Below are positions 9,282 through 17,153 of a DNA stretch of 64,000 nucleotides, one piece after another. The notes under the pieces were generated by a model. It searched no databases and was not told the origin of the DNA. It worked only from the letters and a program-made list of their open reading frames with translations. The stretch comes from Kiloniella laminariae DSM 19542 (lineage in GTDB: Bacteria; Pseudomonadota; Alphaproteobacteria; Kiloniellales; Kiloniellaceae). The stretch is taken from contig NZ_KB893137.1 in the NCBI RefSeq assembly GCF_000374005.1, positions 56,839 through 120,838 on the forward strand, given 5' to 3'. How positions within the stretch are numbered: the first letter of the stretch is position 1; every line of letters starts with the position of its first letter. The translations under genes and the position numbers were made by a program.

Positions 9282-10028
9282 CTAGGCCGGATTTTTTTCC
9301 GCGAAACTTTCCGGCAATACACCAAGCCGTCTGGCAATTTCGATATAGGCTTCTTCAACAGCGCCAAGATCGCGACGGAATCGGTCTTTGTCCATCTTCT
9401 CGTTGGTCTTGACGTCCCACAGACGACAGGAATCAGGACTGATTTCGTCCGCCAGGACAATCATTGTACCCAGATCATCCTGCAAGCGACCAAACTCGAT
9501 CTTGAAGTCAACCAGACGAACACCTATGCCAAAAAACAATCCCCGAAGGAAATCGTTGATCCGGTGTGTGTAGTGTAGGATGTCTTCGATCTCGTCTTGT
9601 GTCGCCCAGCCCAGAACAACGGCGTGGTCGCGGGAAATCAGGGGATCGCCGAGTTCGTCTTTTTTATAGCAAAATTCCACAAGGGATTCGGAGAGCGGTG
9701 TGCCCTCGACTAGACCCAGATTTTTGCAAATCGAGCCGGCGGCGATGTTGCGAACCACCACTTCAAGCGGGACAATCTCGACCGACTTGATCAGCTGTTC
9801 ACGGTCATCTAGGCGTTTGATGAAGTGCGTGGGAATACCGAGTTCGGCCAGCCGCAGCATGATGTATTCGGAAATACAGTTGTTCAGAATACCTTTGCCG
9901 CTAATGGTGCCTTTTTTCTGATTATTAAAGGCGGTGGCATCGTCTTTGAAATACTGGATCAGCGTACCGGCTTCGGGTCCTTCAAAAAGAACCTTTGCCT
10001 TGCCTTCATAAAGCTGTTTGCCGCGCAT
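9282..10028 (-). CDS. purC: Phosphoribosylaminoimidazole-succinocarboxamide synthase
   Basis: SAICAR synthetase, which ligates aspartate to CAIR with ATP. The start [23 protein letters not shown] and the stretches [23 protein letters not shown] and [10 protein letters not shown] are diagnostic of the family. Length 248 fits. It is the first gene of the leftward purC-purS-purQ-purL-bolA-grxD group. A promoter is visible upstream at 10115-10143. Confidence 0.96.
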   Translation of the reverse strand: MRGKQLYEGKAKVLFEGPEAGTLIQYFKDDATAFNNQKKGTISGKGILNNCISEYIMLRLAELGIPTHFIKRLDDREQLIKSVEIVPLEVVVRNIAAGSICKNLGLVEGTPLSESLVEFCYKKDELGDPLISRDHAVVLGWATQDEIEDILHYTHRINDFLRGLFFGIGVRLVDFKIEFGRLQDDLGTMIVLADEISPDSCRLWDVKTNEKMDKDRFRRDLGAVEEAYIEIARRLGVLPESFAEKNPA

Positions 10029-10114
10029 GAAATTTGTCCCTTGGGCCTGGCCCAGTAAGAGGTGACGCGAGGCGGAAAGACCGAGGCTTTTCCATACCTC
10101 ATATATTCGCGCCC

Positions 10115-10143
10115 CGTATAGCAGCCCCGGTCATGGAAAACAA
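10115..10143 (-). promoter_or_regulatory. Candidate sigma70 promoter for the purC operon
   Basis: On the minus strand TTGTTT (10143-10138) and TATACG (10120-10115) are 17 bases apart, about 87 bases upstream of the purC start. This is a reasonable but not perfect match. No PurR-like operator was recognised. Confidence 0.5.
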
Positions 10144-10235
10144 TCCCGCTTCTCTTCTGTCGCCTGCTTTTTATCAGGCTGGCATGTCGAGGAAAGGGTA
10201 AGATCTTCATCTTAAAGGACTTGGCAGAGTGGATC

Positions 10236-11000
10236 TCAGATTTTTATCTTTTCAAAAGAGACTTTCCCCGGCTGTCCTGAAGCAAAGAGCCATTTTGTTT
10301 TTATCTTGTTTCCTGAAGTGCCAAAAGAGGGTGTGTTCTCTGGAGCAGGCAAGCCAATTAGGGAAGAGGAACTGGTGCCAAATCCCTCTGCTGTGGTGAA
10401 GCACATGGCCCTGTGCGGATCAGGATCCTGACGCGCCAATATGGCCTGCCACCCCAACCAGTCAGCCTTGTCCGGATCAGGGATACTTGAGGAGAAATCG
10501 GCACGATGGGCCTGAATACGGGGGCTTTGATCGTTGCCGTCGCCAGCAGTGATCATGAAAATTCCTTCAGGGATCGGAAAAATTTCTATGTTTCCTGTCC
10601 CGGAAAGTTCGTCATGGCGCAACCAGTAGGCATCTTTGAAGTCGGCGATAATCAGATTGAAACTGCGGTAGGCCGAGGGGTTGAGTTCGGCCAGGGCTTC
10701 GGCGGCGACCGATGCTTCGGCATGATCCAGCGCTTCAAGGACAATTTCCCCCCGACTCCGTTTGTCAGCTTGCGGGCCCAAACTGCCCCTGCGGTTCAGA
10801 ATACAGGAGAGCAGACCATAGTCATTGATGCCGAGCCAGCTCCCTCCTGCGGTTTCATCAAGTCCGGCAACAACATCTGGGCGATCCGGCCAATGCCGGG
10901 CAGGCTTTTGCCAGGGGCGATCATTCATTTCGTCGCGGTTGCCAGCAAAGAGTAGCGGCCATTTATGCCCGGGGCGTCTGAGAAGGGTAACAGTACACAT
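10236..11000 (-). CDS. NRDE family protein (TANGO2-like)
   Basis: A 254-residue soluble protein starting MCTVTLL with the eponymous N-R-D-E motif at residues 20-24 (FAGNRDEMNDRPW). Next come DVVAGLDETAGGSWLGIN and LSCILNRRGSLG, both conserved in the family. The N-terminal cysteine gives an Ntn-hydrolase-like start. Eukaryotic TANGO2 relatives have been linked to heme and lipid handling; the bacterial role is unclear. It lies alone between purC and the zeta-subunit genes, divergent from the latter. Confidence 0.9.
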   Translation of the reverse strand: MCTVTLLRRPGHKWPLLFAGNRDEMNDRPWQKPARHWPDRPDVVAGLDETAGGSWLGINDYGLLSCILNRRGSLGPQADKRSRGEIVLEALDHAEASVAAEALAELNPSAYRSFNLIIADFKDAYWLRHDELSGTGNIEIFPIPEGIFMITAGDGNDQSPRIQAHRADFSSSIPDPDKADWLGWQAILARQDPDPHRAMCFTTAEGFGTSSSSLIGLPAPENTPSFGTSGNKIKTKWLFASGQPGKVSFEKIKI

Positions 11001-11002
11001 TT

Positions 11003-11052
11003 TTCTGCCGATTTTCTGTCAATTTTCTGCTGATTTTCTTGCCGATTTCGTA
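11003..11052. repeat. Imperfect short tandem repeat (GATTTTCTGY, ~4 copies)
   Basis: Four imperfect copies of a 10-12 base unit containing ATTTTCTG/ATTTTCTT lie immediately upstream of the NRDE gene start, where leader or promoter signals would be. No known motif is matched; it may be a simple-sequence slippage tract. Confidence 0.4.
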
Positions 11053-11228
11053 CCCGAACCTGATATTAACGAGTTTCCCTTGCGGAAACGACAGGCTATA
11101 ACGATCTATATAACAGATGGTTTTTGTTGCGTCGCCCCCTTCAGTCCGAAGATGATCTTCACAAAAGAGGGGCAGGCGGACAGAATGGTTACATAGTTCG
11201 TTACTTCAAGACGGGGAGTCTTTGTCTC

Positions 11229-11549
11229 ATGACCAATCTAAACAACCGCGAAAAAGCGTTTGAAGAAAAATTCCAGCACGATGAGGAGCTGCGGTTCAAA
11301 ACTGAAGCCCGTCGTAACAAACTCCTTGGACTCTGGGCTGCGGAGCTTATGGGCATTACTGGCGAAGCGGCCAGTGAATATGCCGCCTCTGTGGTCAAAG
11401 CCGATCTGGCTGAGCCCGGTGAAGACGATGTGAAGCGAAAAGTTCTGAAAGATCTGCAGGACCATAACGTTGACAAATCAGAACATCAGGTTATCCGCCA
11501 GATGGCGGAATTGATGGCTGAAGCCAAAAAGCAACTGATGGAACAATAG
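11229..11549 (+). CDS. ATPase inhibitor zeta-type protein (DUF1476), copy 1
   Basis: A 106-residue helical protein of the DUF1476 family. In Paracoccus denitrificans this family is the zeta subunit, which blocks ATP hydrolysis by F1Fo-ATP synthase in Alphaproteobacteria. The inhibitory N-terminal segment (LNNREKAFEEKFQHDEELRFKTEARRNKLLGLWAAELMG) is strongly conserved. The start at 11229 is chosen for the family N-terminus; an in-frame upstream ATG at 11124 adds an unrelated tail. A second copy lies 231 bases downstream behind a terminator. Placement between purine genes is the usual alphaproteobacterial synteny. Confidence 0.92.
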   Translation: MTNLNNREKAFEEKFQHDEELRFKTEARRNKLLGLWAAELMGITGEAASEYAASVVKADLAEPGEDDVKRKVLKDLQDHNVDKSEHQVIRQMAELMAEAKKQLMEQ

Positions 11550-11592
11550 GTTCAACCTGTTATATTTTCCCCTCAATTCAAGGGGAATTTGC

Positions 11593-11630
11593 AAAAGAGA
11601 TCTGGGCTTCCAGATCTCTTTTTTTGTTTT
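11593..11630 (+). terminator. Rho-independent terminator after zeta copy 1
   Basis: A 13-base-pair perfect stem (11593-11605 with 11610-11622, GCTT loop) is followed by a T run. It separates the two zeta-type genes into independent units. Confidence 0.9.
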
Positions 11631-11780
11631 GGTGGTCGATTATTCAAATGGGATGCATTTTAGGTAATTTCTAGAATTTGTTAGGGATCGGGAAACTTCT
11701 TGGAAGCGGTTTGTTAAAGTATTCTTGCCATACTTCCTTAAGAGCTCGCGTGTTGTATTACTTCTATAAGGAATGCAAAA

Positions 11781-12104
11781 ATGACCACAGCGTTTAACGA
11801 ACTGGAAAAAGCTCACGAAAACAAATTCCAACATGATCTGGAACTGCAATTCAGGGCGAAGGCGCGCCGGAACCACATGGTGGGTTTATGGGCAGCAGAA
11901 CTTCTGGGGTTAAAAAACGGCGAAGCCCACAGATATGCTGAAGAGCTTGTGGGCCTGCACATCAAGGACACGGGCTGGCAGCAGATCCATCAACGGATTT
12001 TGTCAGATTTTTCCCATCGTGGTGTCCAAAAATCAGCGCATCAGATCGAGCGTACCATTCACGAACTCATGGCTGAGGCCGATTACCAGATCAGAAATGC
12101 ATGA
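11781..12104 (+). CDS. ATPase inhibitor zeta-type protein (DUF1476), copy 2
   Basis: A 107-residue second DUF1476 protein. It shares the EKAHENKFQHDLELQFRAKARRNHMVGLWAAELLGL block with copy 1 but has diverged strongly in the middle (HRYAEELVGLHIKDTGWQQIHQRILSDFSHRG). Having two different copies in tandem suggests either isoforms that inhibit the ATP synthase under different conditions or a specialised paralogue. Each copy has its own terminator, so they can be regulated separately. The RBS region is TAAGGA upstream of the ATG. Confidence 0.9.
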   Translation: MTTAFNELEKAHENKFQHDLELQFRAKARRNHMVGLWAAELLGLKNGEAHRYAEELVGLHIKDTGWQQIHQRILSDFSHRGVQKSAHQIERTIHELMAEADYQIRNA

Positions 12105-12133
12105 TACCGGCCTTGTGCCCATCAGACGAAGTT

Positions 12134-12175
12134 AAAAACAGAACAGGCCCCGTTTCCGGAGCCTGTTCTGTTTTT
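12134..12175. terminator. Bidirectional terminator between zeta copy 2 and purB
   Basis: A 15-base-pair perfect stem (12134-12148 with 12161-12175) has A-rich and T-rich flanks, so it works for both convergent genes. Confidence 0.9.
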
Positions 12176-12193
12176 GTGAATGGCCTGGTTTTT

Positions 12194-12272
12194 CTAGTGG
12201 AACTTTTGAATATGGCATTTGAAAACGAACCCGGCCGCGGATGGGATTCAAATGTCAAATTCGCTCCACTAG
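12194..12272. repeat. Palindromic repeat element with CTAGTGG ends, copy A
   Basis: A 79-base imperfect palindrome bounded by CTAGTGGA and TCCACTAG, with inner arms CATTTGAA (12216-12223) and TTCAAATG (12247-12254). Its left arm matches the inverted right arm of a second element at 30000-30076: CTAGTGGARCTTTTGA, six variable bases, then CATTTG. Both copies lie just past a terminator between convergent genes. The right end of this copy overlaps the purB stop codon. The terminal CTAG could be a target duplication (the IS5 family favours YTAR) or part of the element, and no transposase is nearby. It is possibly a MITE or REP-like sequence. Confidence 0.7.
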
Positions 12273-13660
12273 TGCATGAAGATGCGCTTGAAAATCCGGT
12301 CGATATTTTTGGTGTGATAGCTGATCGAGTCTTCTTCCAGAAGTGCTGTCAGTTTCTCAACAGGGAGAATTTGAGTCAGTCCTTCGTCTTTTGACATAAA
12401 GAAGAAGAAGCGGTTGGCGTGACTCTGGGCTTCTTTTTCCACGGCATCCAGTTCTGCCGGGCTATCAGGATTGTCCGGATCAATACCATAGCTTTTCCAT
12501 ACCCGCATGGCGTTGCGCTGAACAATACGGTAAGCCTCTTCACGGCTGACATTGTTCTGTGTGAGATAGAGCAGAACGCGCTGGGCGTCGTGAATGCCGC
12601 CAAAATTATTCAGGTGATCGAGCATGTTCTGGGGGTAAACCACCAGCTTTTCAATCGTGCCTGCCAGGCGGTTCAGGGCGAAGTCCAGGGTGATTGTGGC
12701 ATCGGGGCCGATCATCCGCTCGACGGAAGAGTGGGAAATATCCCGTTCGTGCCACAGGGCGACGTTTTCCAGGGCAGGGGTGACTGCAGAACGAACAATA
12801 CGCGCCAGTCCGGTCAGGTTTTCTGTCAGGATCGGGTTGCGCTTGTGCGGCATGGCAGAAGAGCCCTTTTGCCCCGGGGCAAAGTATTCCTGGGCTTCGC
12901 GGACTTCGGTCCGCTGCAGATGACGAATCTCTGTGGCGACATTTTCGACAGAAGAGGCGATGATACCCAGTGTGGCGAAATAGTTGGCATGCCGATCCCG
13001 GGGGATGACCTGAGTCGAGATTGGCTCCGGGGTTAGACCCATTTTTTCCGCAACGTGCTCTTCCACCTGTGGATCGACGTTGGCGAAAGTACCGACCGCA
13101 CCGGAAATCGCACAGGTGGCGATTTCTTCACGGGCGAGCTGCAGGCGTTTTTTATTACGCAGCATTTCGGCATAGAAACGGGCAAACTTGAGGCCCATGG
13201 TCACAGGCTCTGCGTGGATACCGTGAGAGCGACCGATGCAGACCATATATTTGGTTTCTTCAGCACGTTTTTTAAGTGCTGCTAAAAGGCGATCCAGATC
13301 AGCCAGAAGCAGGTCTGCCGCCTGAGACATCTGAACGGAAAGACAGGTGTCCAGTACATCGGAAGAAGTCATGCCCTGATGGACAAAGCGGGCTTCATCA
13401 CCGACGTGTTCTGCCAGTTCGGTGAGAAAGGCGATGACGTCATGCTTGACTTCCATCTCGATCTCGTCGATCCGGGCAATACGTTCAGGGGTGTAAGGCT
13501 TCTGACCTTTTGCCCAGACAACAGCTGCTGCCTCTTTAGGGATAACGCCAAGTTCAGCTTGTGCATCACAGGCATGGGCTTCGATTTCGAACCAGATACG
13601 GAATTTGTTTTCCGGTTCCCAGATGGTGGTCATTTCCGGACGACTGTAACGGGGGATCAT
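12269..13660 (-). CDS. purB: Adenylosuccinate lyase
   Basis: Cleaves SAICAR and adenylosuccinate in purine synthesis. It begins MIPRYSRPEMTTIWEPENKFRIWFEIE, a typical PurB N-terminus. Substrate loops are present (TSSDVLDTCLSVQMSQA, GRSHGIHAEPVTMGLK), and so is the fumarase/aspartase signature GSSAMPHKRNP. Length 463 is above the 430-435 typical of many bacterial PurB, largely in the C-terminus (KNIDRIFKRIFMH). The TAG stop lies inside the terminal repeat of the palindromic element at 12194-12272, so insertion of that element may have set the C-terminal end. Transcribed leftward from a region with a GTTGAC/GTCAAC inverted repeat at 13763-13781. Confidence 0.96.
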   Translation of the reverse strand: MIPRYSRPEMTTIWEPENKFRIWFEIEAHACDAQAELGVIPKEAAAVVWAKGQKPYTPERIARIDEIEMEVKHDVIAFLTELAEHVGDEARFVHQGMTSSDVLDTCLSVQMSQAADLLLADLDRLLAALKKRAEETKYMVCIGRSHGIHAEPVTMGLKFARFYAEMLRNKKRLQLAREEIATCAISGAVGTFANVDPQVEEHVAEKMGLTPEPISTQVIPRDRHANYFATLGIIASSVENVATEIRHLQRTEVREAQEYFAPGQKGSSAMPHKRNPILTENLTGLARIVRSAVTPALENVALWHERDISHSSVERMIGPDATITLDFALNRLAGTIEKLVVYPQNMLDHLNNFGGIHDAQRVLLYLTQNNVSREEAYRIVQRNAMRVWKSYGIDPDNPDSPAELDAVEKEAQSHANRFFFFMSKDEGLTQILPVEKLTALLEEDSISYHTKNIDRIFKRIFMH

Positions 13661-14022
13661 GGTGCCTCGGTTCCTTTAGGACATTTGCACAGGATCTGCG
13701 TGCTGGATCTGCAGCAGTTTTCTGATCGCAGATTTCACAGATTTCAGGGTGAAACAAGCGAAGTTGACGCTTTCTGTCAACCTCCATAATGATTTTTGTT
13801 CGGGGGTTTAGCGCTTTCTATTGGAAAGAGGGTTGAAAAGACTACTAATTATTATTTCTTCGCGATGCTGACGGAGCTTGTTATTCAAGCTCGTTTTTCT
13901 GCTGACAAGATCAAAAAATACTCTGTAGCTGTTCTGTTTCATCTTGTTGTCGCCTGTGATATATCCTTGCCCCAGAAAATTTTGATAACTTTAAAAAACC
14001 AACAAAAAAACTCGAGGCGGAT
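13661..14022. other. Divergent intergenic region between purB and a membrane protein gene
   Basis: A 362-base gap. On the minus strand it contains TTGACA (13781-13776 region) within a GTTGAC-N7-GTCAAC inverted repeat that could be part of the purB promoter or an operator. The right half is AT-rich. A short plus-strand frame here (13796-14026) has no ribosome-binding site or recognisable product and is not called. Confidence 0.4.
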
Positions 14023-14769
14023 GTGAACAAAAATTCTCAGAATCTGGTCAGCAGGCTGAATGATTTCCCCAGGCTGTACTGGATGTGGTTACCCCTGTGT
14101 ATGTTGCTGGTGATGATCGTTGGCAGAACGATCTTTCCGGACTGGCAAGACTACGAATATTATATTGAAAGCGAACGCCGGGGTATCGTTGAAAATTCGG
14201 CATTCTTCCTGTTGGCTCCGGCAGTGGTGTTTGGAGTTCTCTCCTGGAGAATGCGCGAGGCTTTACCTTCAAAGTATCTCGGGTACTGGCTTGTTCTCTG
14301 TTCTTTGGCTGTTTTTGTTGCCGCGGGTGAGGAAATCAGCTGGGGCCAGCATTGGTTCCAGTGGGAAACACCGGAAAGCCTTGCAGCAATTAATGACCAT
14401 AACGAGACAAATTTTCACAATACTCTCAATGGCCATGATACGACGATCAAGTCTGTTATCATGATTGGCATGGCAATCGGCACAATCCTGATTCCGCTGA
14501 TTATCCGCTTTGGTTTTCTGGCAAAACCGGCTATGGGCAGCGCACTCTACTGGCTCTTCCCTACCGTTGTGGGCTTGCCAGTAACAATTTACTGCTTAAC
14601 GTCAAGAATTCTGCGGCAGTTGTTCCAGAAGTGGACGCGGCTGGATGACTTTGCCTATTTTGATATGGACTTTAACGAATTGAGCGAATTCTTTGTCGCC
14701 TGCTTCCTGTTCTTCTATCTGTTTTCCTTTTGGTACAGATTGCGTCAGGCGAAGAAAGAAATTTCCTAA
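14023..14769 (+). CDS. Integral membrane protein with GEEISWGQ motif, function unknown
   Basis: A 248-residue polytopic inner-membrane protein with about six hydrophobic segments. The GTG start at 14023 follows GAGGCGG; the ATG two bases earlier is in another frame and stops at once. The notable feature is the polar pair GEEISWGQHWF (about residues 102-112), placed at the end of a membrane segment, and NDHNETNFHNTLNG. An EExSWGQ...NxxExNxHN pairing recurs, as I remember, in uncharacterised bacterial membrane proteins. The acidic and histidine residues could bind metal, but this is a guess. It is monocistronic with its own terminator. Confidence 0.65.
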   Translation: MNKNSQNLVSRLNDFPRLYWMWLPLCMLLVMIVGRTIFPDWQDYEYYIESERRGIVENSAFFLLAPAVVFGVLSWRMREALPSKYLGYWLVLCSLAVFVAAGEEISWGQHWFQWETPESLAAINDHNETNFHNTLNGHDTTIKSVIMIGMAIGTILIPLIIRFGFLAKPAMGSALYWLFPTVVGLPVTIYCLTSRILRQLFQKWTRLDDFAYFDMDFNELSEFFVACFLFFYLFSFWYRLRQAKKEIS

Positions 14770-14795
14770 AACTAGTCCGCTTGGTTTGGATAGAT

Positions 14796-14827
14796 AAAAA
14801 AAGGCTTCTTCGGAGGCCTTTTTTTAT
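14796..14827 (+). terminator. Rho-independent terminator
   Basis: AAAAAAAGGC paired with GCCTTTTTTT, extended by three further pairs around a TTCG loop, ends the transcript of the preceding membrane-protein gene. Confidence 0.85.
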
Positions 14828-15012
14828 GGAAGCTTTAAAGTGATTCCTGCTGGAATATAACAGGATCGGGAGCGGTTGTTTTTCAAAGGAGATCAAGAGG
14901 GATTATTTGTTCATACTGAAAATAGGATCCCTTCGTGAAATAATATTTTGTCGAGTTATCTTTGGGTGAAGCTTTATTTCTTCTTGACGTGAAAATATCT
15001 TCCCCCTTAAAC

Positions 15013-15024
15013 TTGTATATACAA
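15013..15024. promoter_or_regulatory. Perfect palindrome TTGTATATACAA upstream of the liv operon
   Basis: A 12-base perfect palindrome 36 bases upstream of the binding-protein start. It resembles operators of GntR-family (FadR/VanR-type) repressors. A possible -35 (TTGACG) lies about 30 bases upstream. No regulator gene is adjacent. Confidence 0.4.
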
Positions 15025-15059
15025 ATTAAAAATTGATAGACGACAACAGGGGTTTCTTT

Positions 15060-16208
15060 ATGTCAAAAATAACCAACAGGATTGCTGTGCTGGCAGTTGC
15101 CGGGGCATTGATATCAGGATCAGCATTGGCCGATACCGTGAAAATTGGCATGAATGTGCCCTTAACGGGTTTTGCTGCTGCTGATGGCAAGTCAGCTTTG
15201 CTGGGGGCTGAGCTGGCCATCGAGCAGGCGAATGCGGAAGGTGGGATCAATGGAACCCAGATCGAGCTGATTCAATATGATGACCTGGCCTCTCCAAAAG
15301 AAGCGGTTCCAATTGCCAACAGACTGATCAGTCAGGATGAGGTCGTTGTCGCGATCTCTGGTAGTTATTCAGGCTCAACCCGCGCTGCTGCAGGGGTTTT
15401 TCAGTCTGAAGGGGTGCCCTATGTTTCTGCCTATGCTGTACACCCTGATATTACCAAATCGGGTGATTACGTTTTCCGGACCTCCTTTGTTGGTGAGGTT
15501 CAGGGCCGCGCAGGAGCAAAATTGATCGGTGAGATGCTGGGTAAGAAGCGTGTCGTCGTTATAACCCTGCAGAATGATTTTGGGCAGTCTCTCGCCGCAG
15601 GCTTTAAAGAAAAGGCCGCCGATTATGGGATCGAGATCGTCAGTGAATATGAATACTCGATCAAGGATCGTCAGTTCGGACCGATTGTGACCAAGGTAAA
15701 AGCAGATCAACCTGATGCAATCTATGCTTCCGGTTATTTCTTTACTGCTGGTCCACTGGTTAACCAGCTGCGTTCCGCGGGTATTGACGTGCCTGTAATC
15801 GGTCAGGAAGGGTACGATTCCGACAAGTTCATCGAGATCGCTGGCCCCACATCTGAAGGTGTCCTGATTACCACTTCGCTTGATCGTGATTCAACGGTTG
15901 CAGAAACCCACGACTTCATCCAGGCATTCGAGAAAAAGGCAGGCTATAACGCTGACATGGTTGCGGCGTCCGGCCATACAGCCGCGAAGGTTGTCATTGA
16001 AGCCATGCGCAAAGCTGGAACAACAGATCGTGCGGCAATCCGCGATGCGATTGCACAAACCAATCTGGTCGCCTCAACGGGAACAATCTCTTTTAATGGT
16101 CTTGGTGAAGTGAAAAAAGATGTGCAGGTCCAGATCGTGAAAGACGGTGCATGGCATCACTATGCTGTCATCGATGACAAGGATCTTCTGGCTCCCCCCG
16201 AAGAGTAG
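15060..16208 (+). CDS. Branched-chain amino-acid type ABC transporter, periplasmic binding protein
   Basis: Periplasmic solute-binding protein of the LivJ/LivK family (type I fold, HAAT class). It has a signal peptide ending ALISGSALA and a mature start DTVKIGMNVPLTGFAAADGKS. It also has the GAELAIEQANAEGGINGTQIEL segment and the SGSYSGSTRAAA ligand-site region. The start is the ATG at 15060; a TTG further upstream in frame lacks support. It heads a five-gene operon with two permeases and two ATPases. The HAAT class carries amino acids, amides or urea, and the actual substrate cannot be read from sequence. Confidence 0.92.
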   Translation: MSKITNRIAVLAVAGALISGSALADTVKIGMNVPLTGFAAADGKSALLGAELAIEQANAEGGINGTQIELIQYDDLASPKEAVPIANRLISQDEVVVAISGSYSGSTRAAAGVFQSEGVPYVSAYAVHPDITKSGDYVFRTSFVGEVQGRAGAKLIGEMLGKKRVVVITLQNDFGQSLAAGFKEKAADYGIEIVSEYEYSIKDRQFGPIVTKVKADQPDAIYASGYFFTAGPLVNQLRSAGIDVPVIGQEGYDSDKFIEIAGPTSEGVLITTSLDRDSTVAETHDFIQAFEKKAGYNADMVAASGHTAAKVVIEAMRKAGTTDRAAIRDAIAQTNLVASTGTISFNGLGEVKKDVQVQIVKDGAWHHYAVIDDKDLLAPPEE

Positions 16209-16292
16209 ATTGATCCGAAGAGTAGATTGGCCTGAAGAAGAGGCTGGTTCGCTGATCCACCATTTCCACGACCCTAACTGGAACTTTACCTG

Positions 16293-17153
16293 ATGTTGTA
16301 TGTCGAACTGCTGGCCCAGGGCCTGGTGCAGGGCAGTATCTATGCGCTGGTCGCTGTGGGACTGACTCTGGTCTATGGACTGTTGCGAATACTCCACGTT
16401 GCTCATGCCGGGCTCTTTACGCTTGGTGGTTATGTTGGTGTTCTTGTGACCAACGCGACAGGCAGCCTGTTGCTGGCATTGCTTGTTGCCATGGTGACAG
16501 TTGGGATCGTGGGAATGGCGATTTATCGCCTCTGTTATCAGCCAATCCTGGATAAGCCTCCTTATGTGGCGCTGATTGCCTCGATCGGTTTGTTTATTGC
16601 CATGGAAGAAGTCTACCGTCTGGTTTTTGGACCCTATGGTATTTCTTTTGAGAATCCCCCCTTGCAGGATGTTGTTCAGATGTTTGGGGTGACGTTGCGA
16701 CTGGGTGAAGTTGCAACTGCTGCGGGGACCCTGCTTCTGGTGGGTGCTTTGGCAGTGTTTTCCGGGAAAACCCGTTTTGGTACAGCATGGCGGGCAACGG
16801 TTACCGATCCTGATATGGCTGAGTCCTTCGGGATTGATATTATCAAGGTTCGCTATCTGAATTTCTTTATTGGCTCTGCTTTTGCGGCATCTGCCGGTGT
16901 GATGGTGGCCTTGCTCAATAACATGGTCGAGCCAACCATGGGCAGTGTTCCCAGTTACAAGGCTCTGGCGATTATTGTTCTGGGGGGGCTTGGCGATGTC
17001 AGAGGGACGCTTCTCGCCGCTTTGGCGCTGGGAGTGATTGAGGCTTTTGGCACCATATATCTTGGTAAATTCCTGGATCGCGATGCGATTGCTTTTGCTT
17101 TCCTTATTCTGGTCCTGATGGTGCGCCCTCAGGGTCTGTTCGGGAGGGCATGA
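16293..17153 (+). CDS. livH: Branched-chain amino-acid type ABC transporter permease LivH
   Basis: A 286-residue inner-membrane permease with about eight hydrophobic segments. It starts MLYVELLAQGLVQGSIYALVAVGLTLVYGLLRILHVAHAG, the diagnostic LivH opening (usually NFAHG; here HVAHAG). The cytoplasmic loop for the ATPase is recognisable around AESFGIDIIKVRYLNFFIGSA. Its stop overlaps the livM start by four bases (ATGA). Confidence 0.95.
   Translation: MLYVELLAQGLVQGSIYALVAVGLTLVYGLLRILHVAHAGLFTLGGYVGVLVTNATGSLLLALLVAMVTVGIVGMAIYRLCYQPILDKPPYVALIASIGLFIAMEEVYRLVFGPYGISFENPPLQDVVQMFGVTLRLGEVATAAGTLLLVGALAVFSGKTRFGTAWRATVTDPDMAESFGIDIIKVRYLNFFIGSAFAASAGVMVALLNNMVEPTMGSVPSYKALAIIVLGGLGDVRGTLLAALALGVIEAFGTIYLGKFLDRDAIAFAFLILVLMVRPQGLFGRA

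Noticed and set aside
13796..14026. 76-codon frame before the GEEISWGQ membrane protein
   Set aside because: No ribosome-binding site, unlikely composition, and it overlaps the GTG start of the next gene.
16200..16240. Short GAAGAGTAGATTG duplication after the liv binding-protein gene
   Set aside because: Two imperfect copies next to the stop codon; too short to distinguish from a local slippage event.
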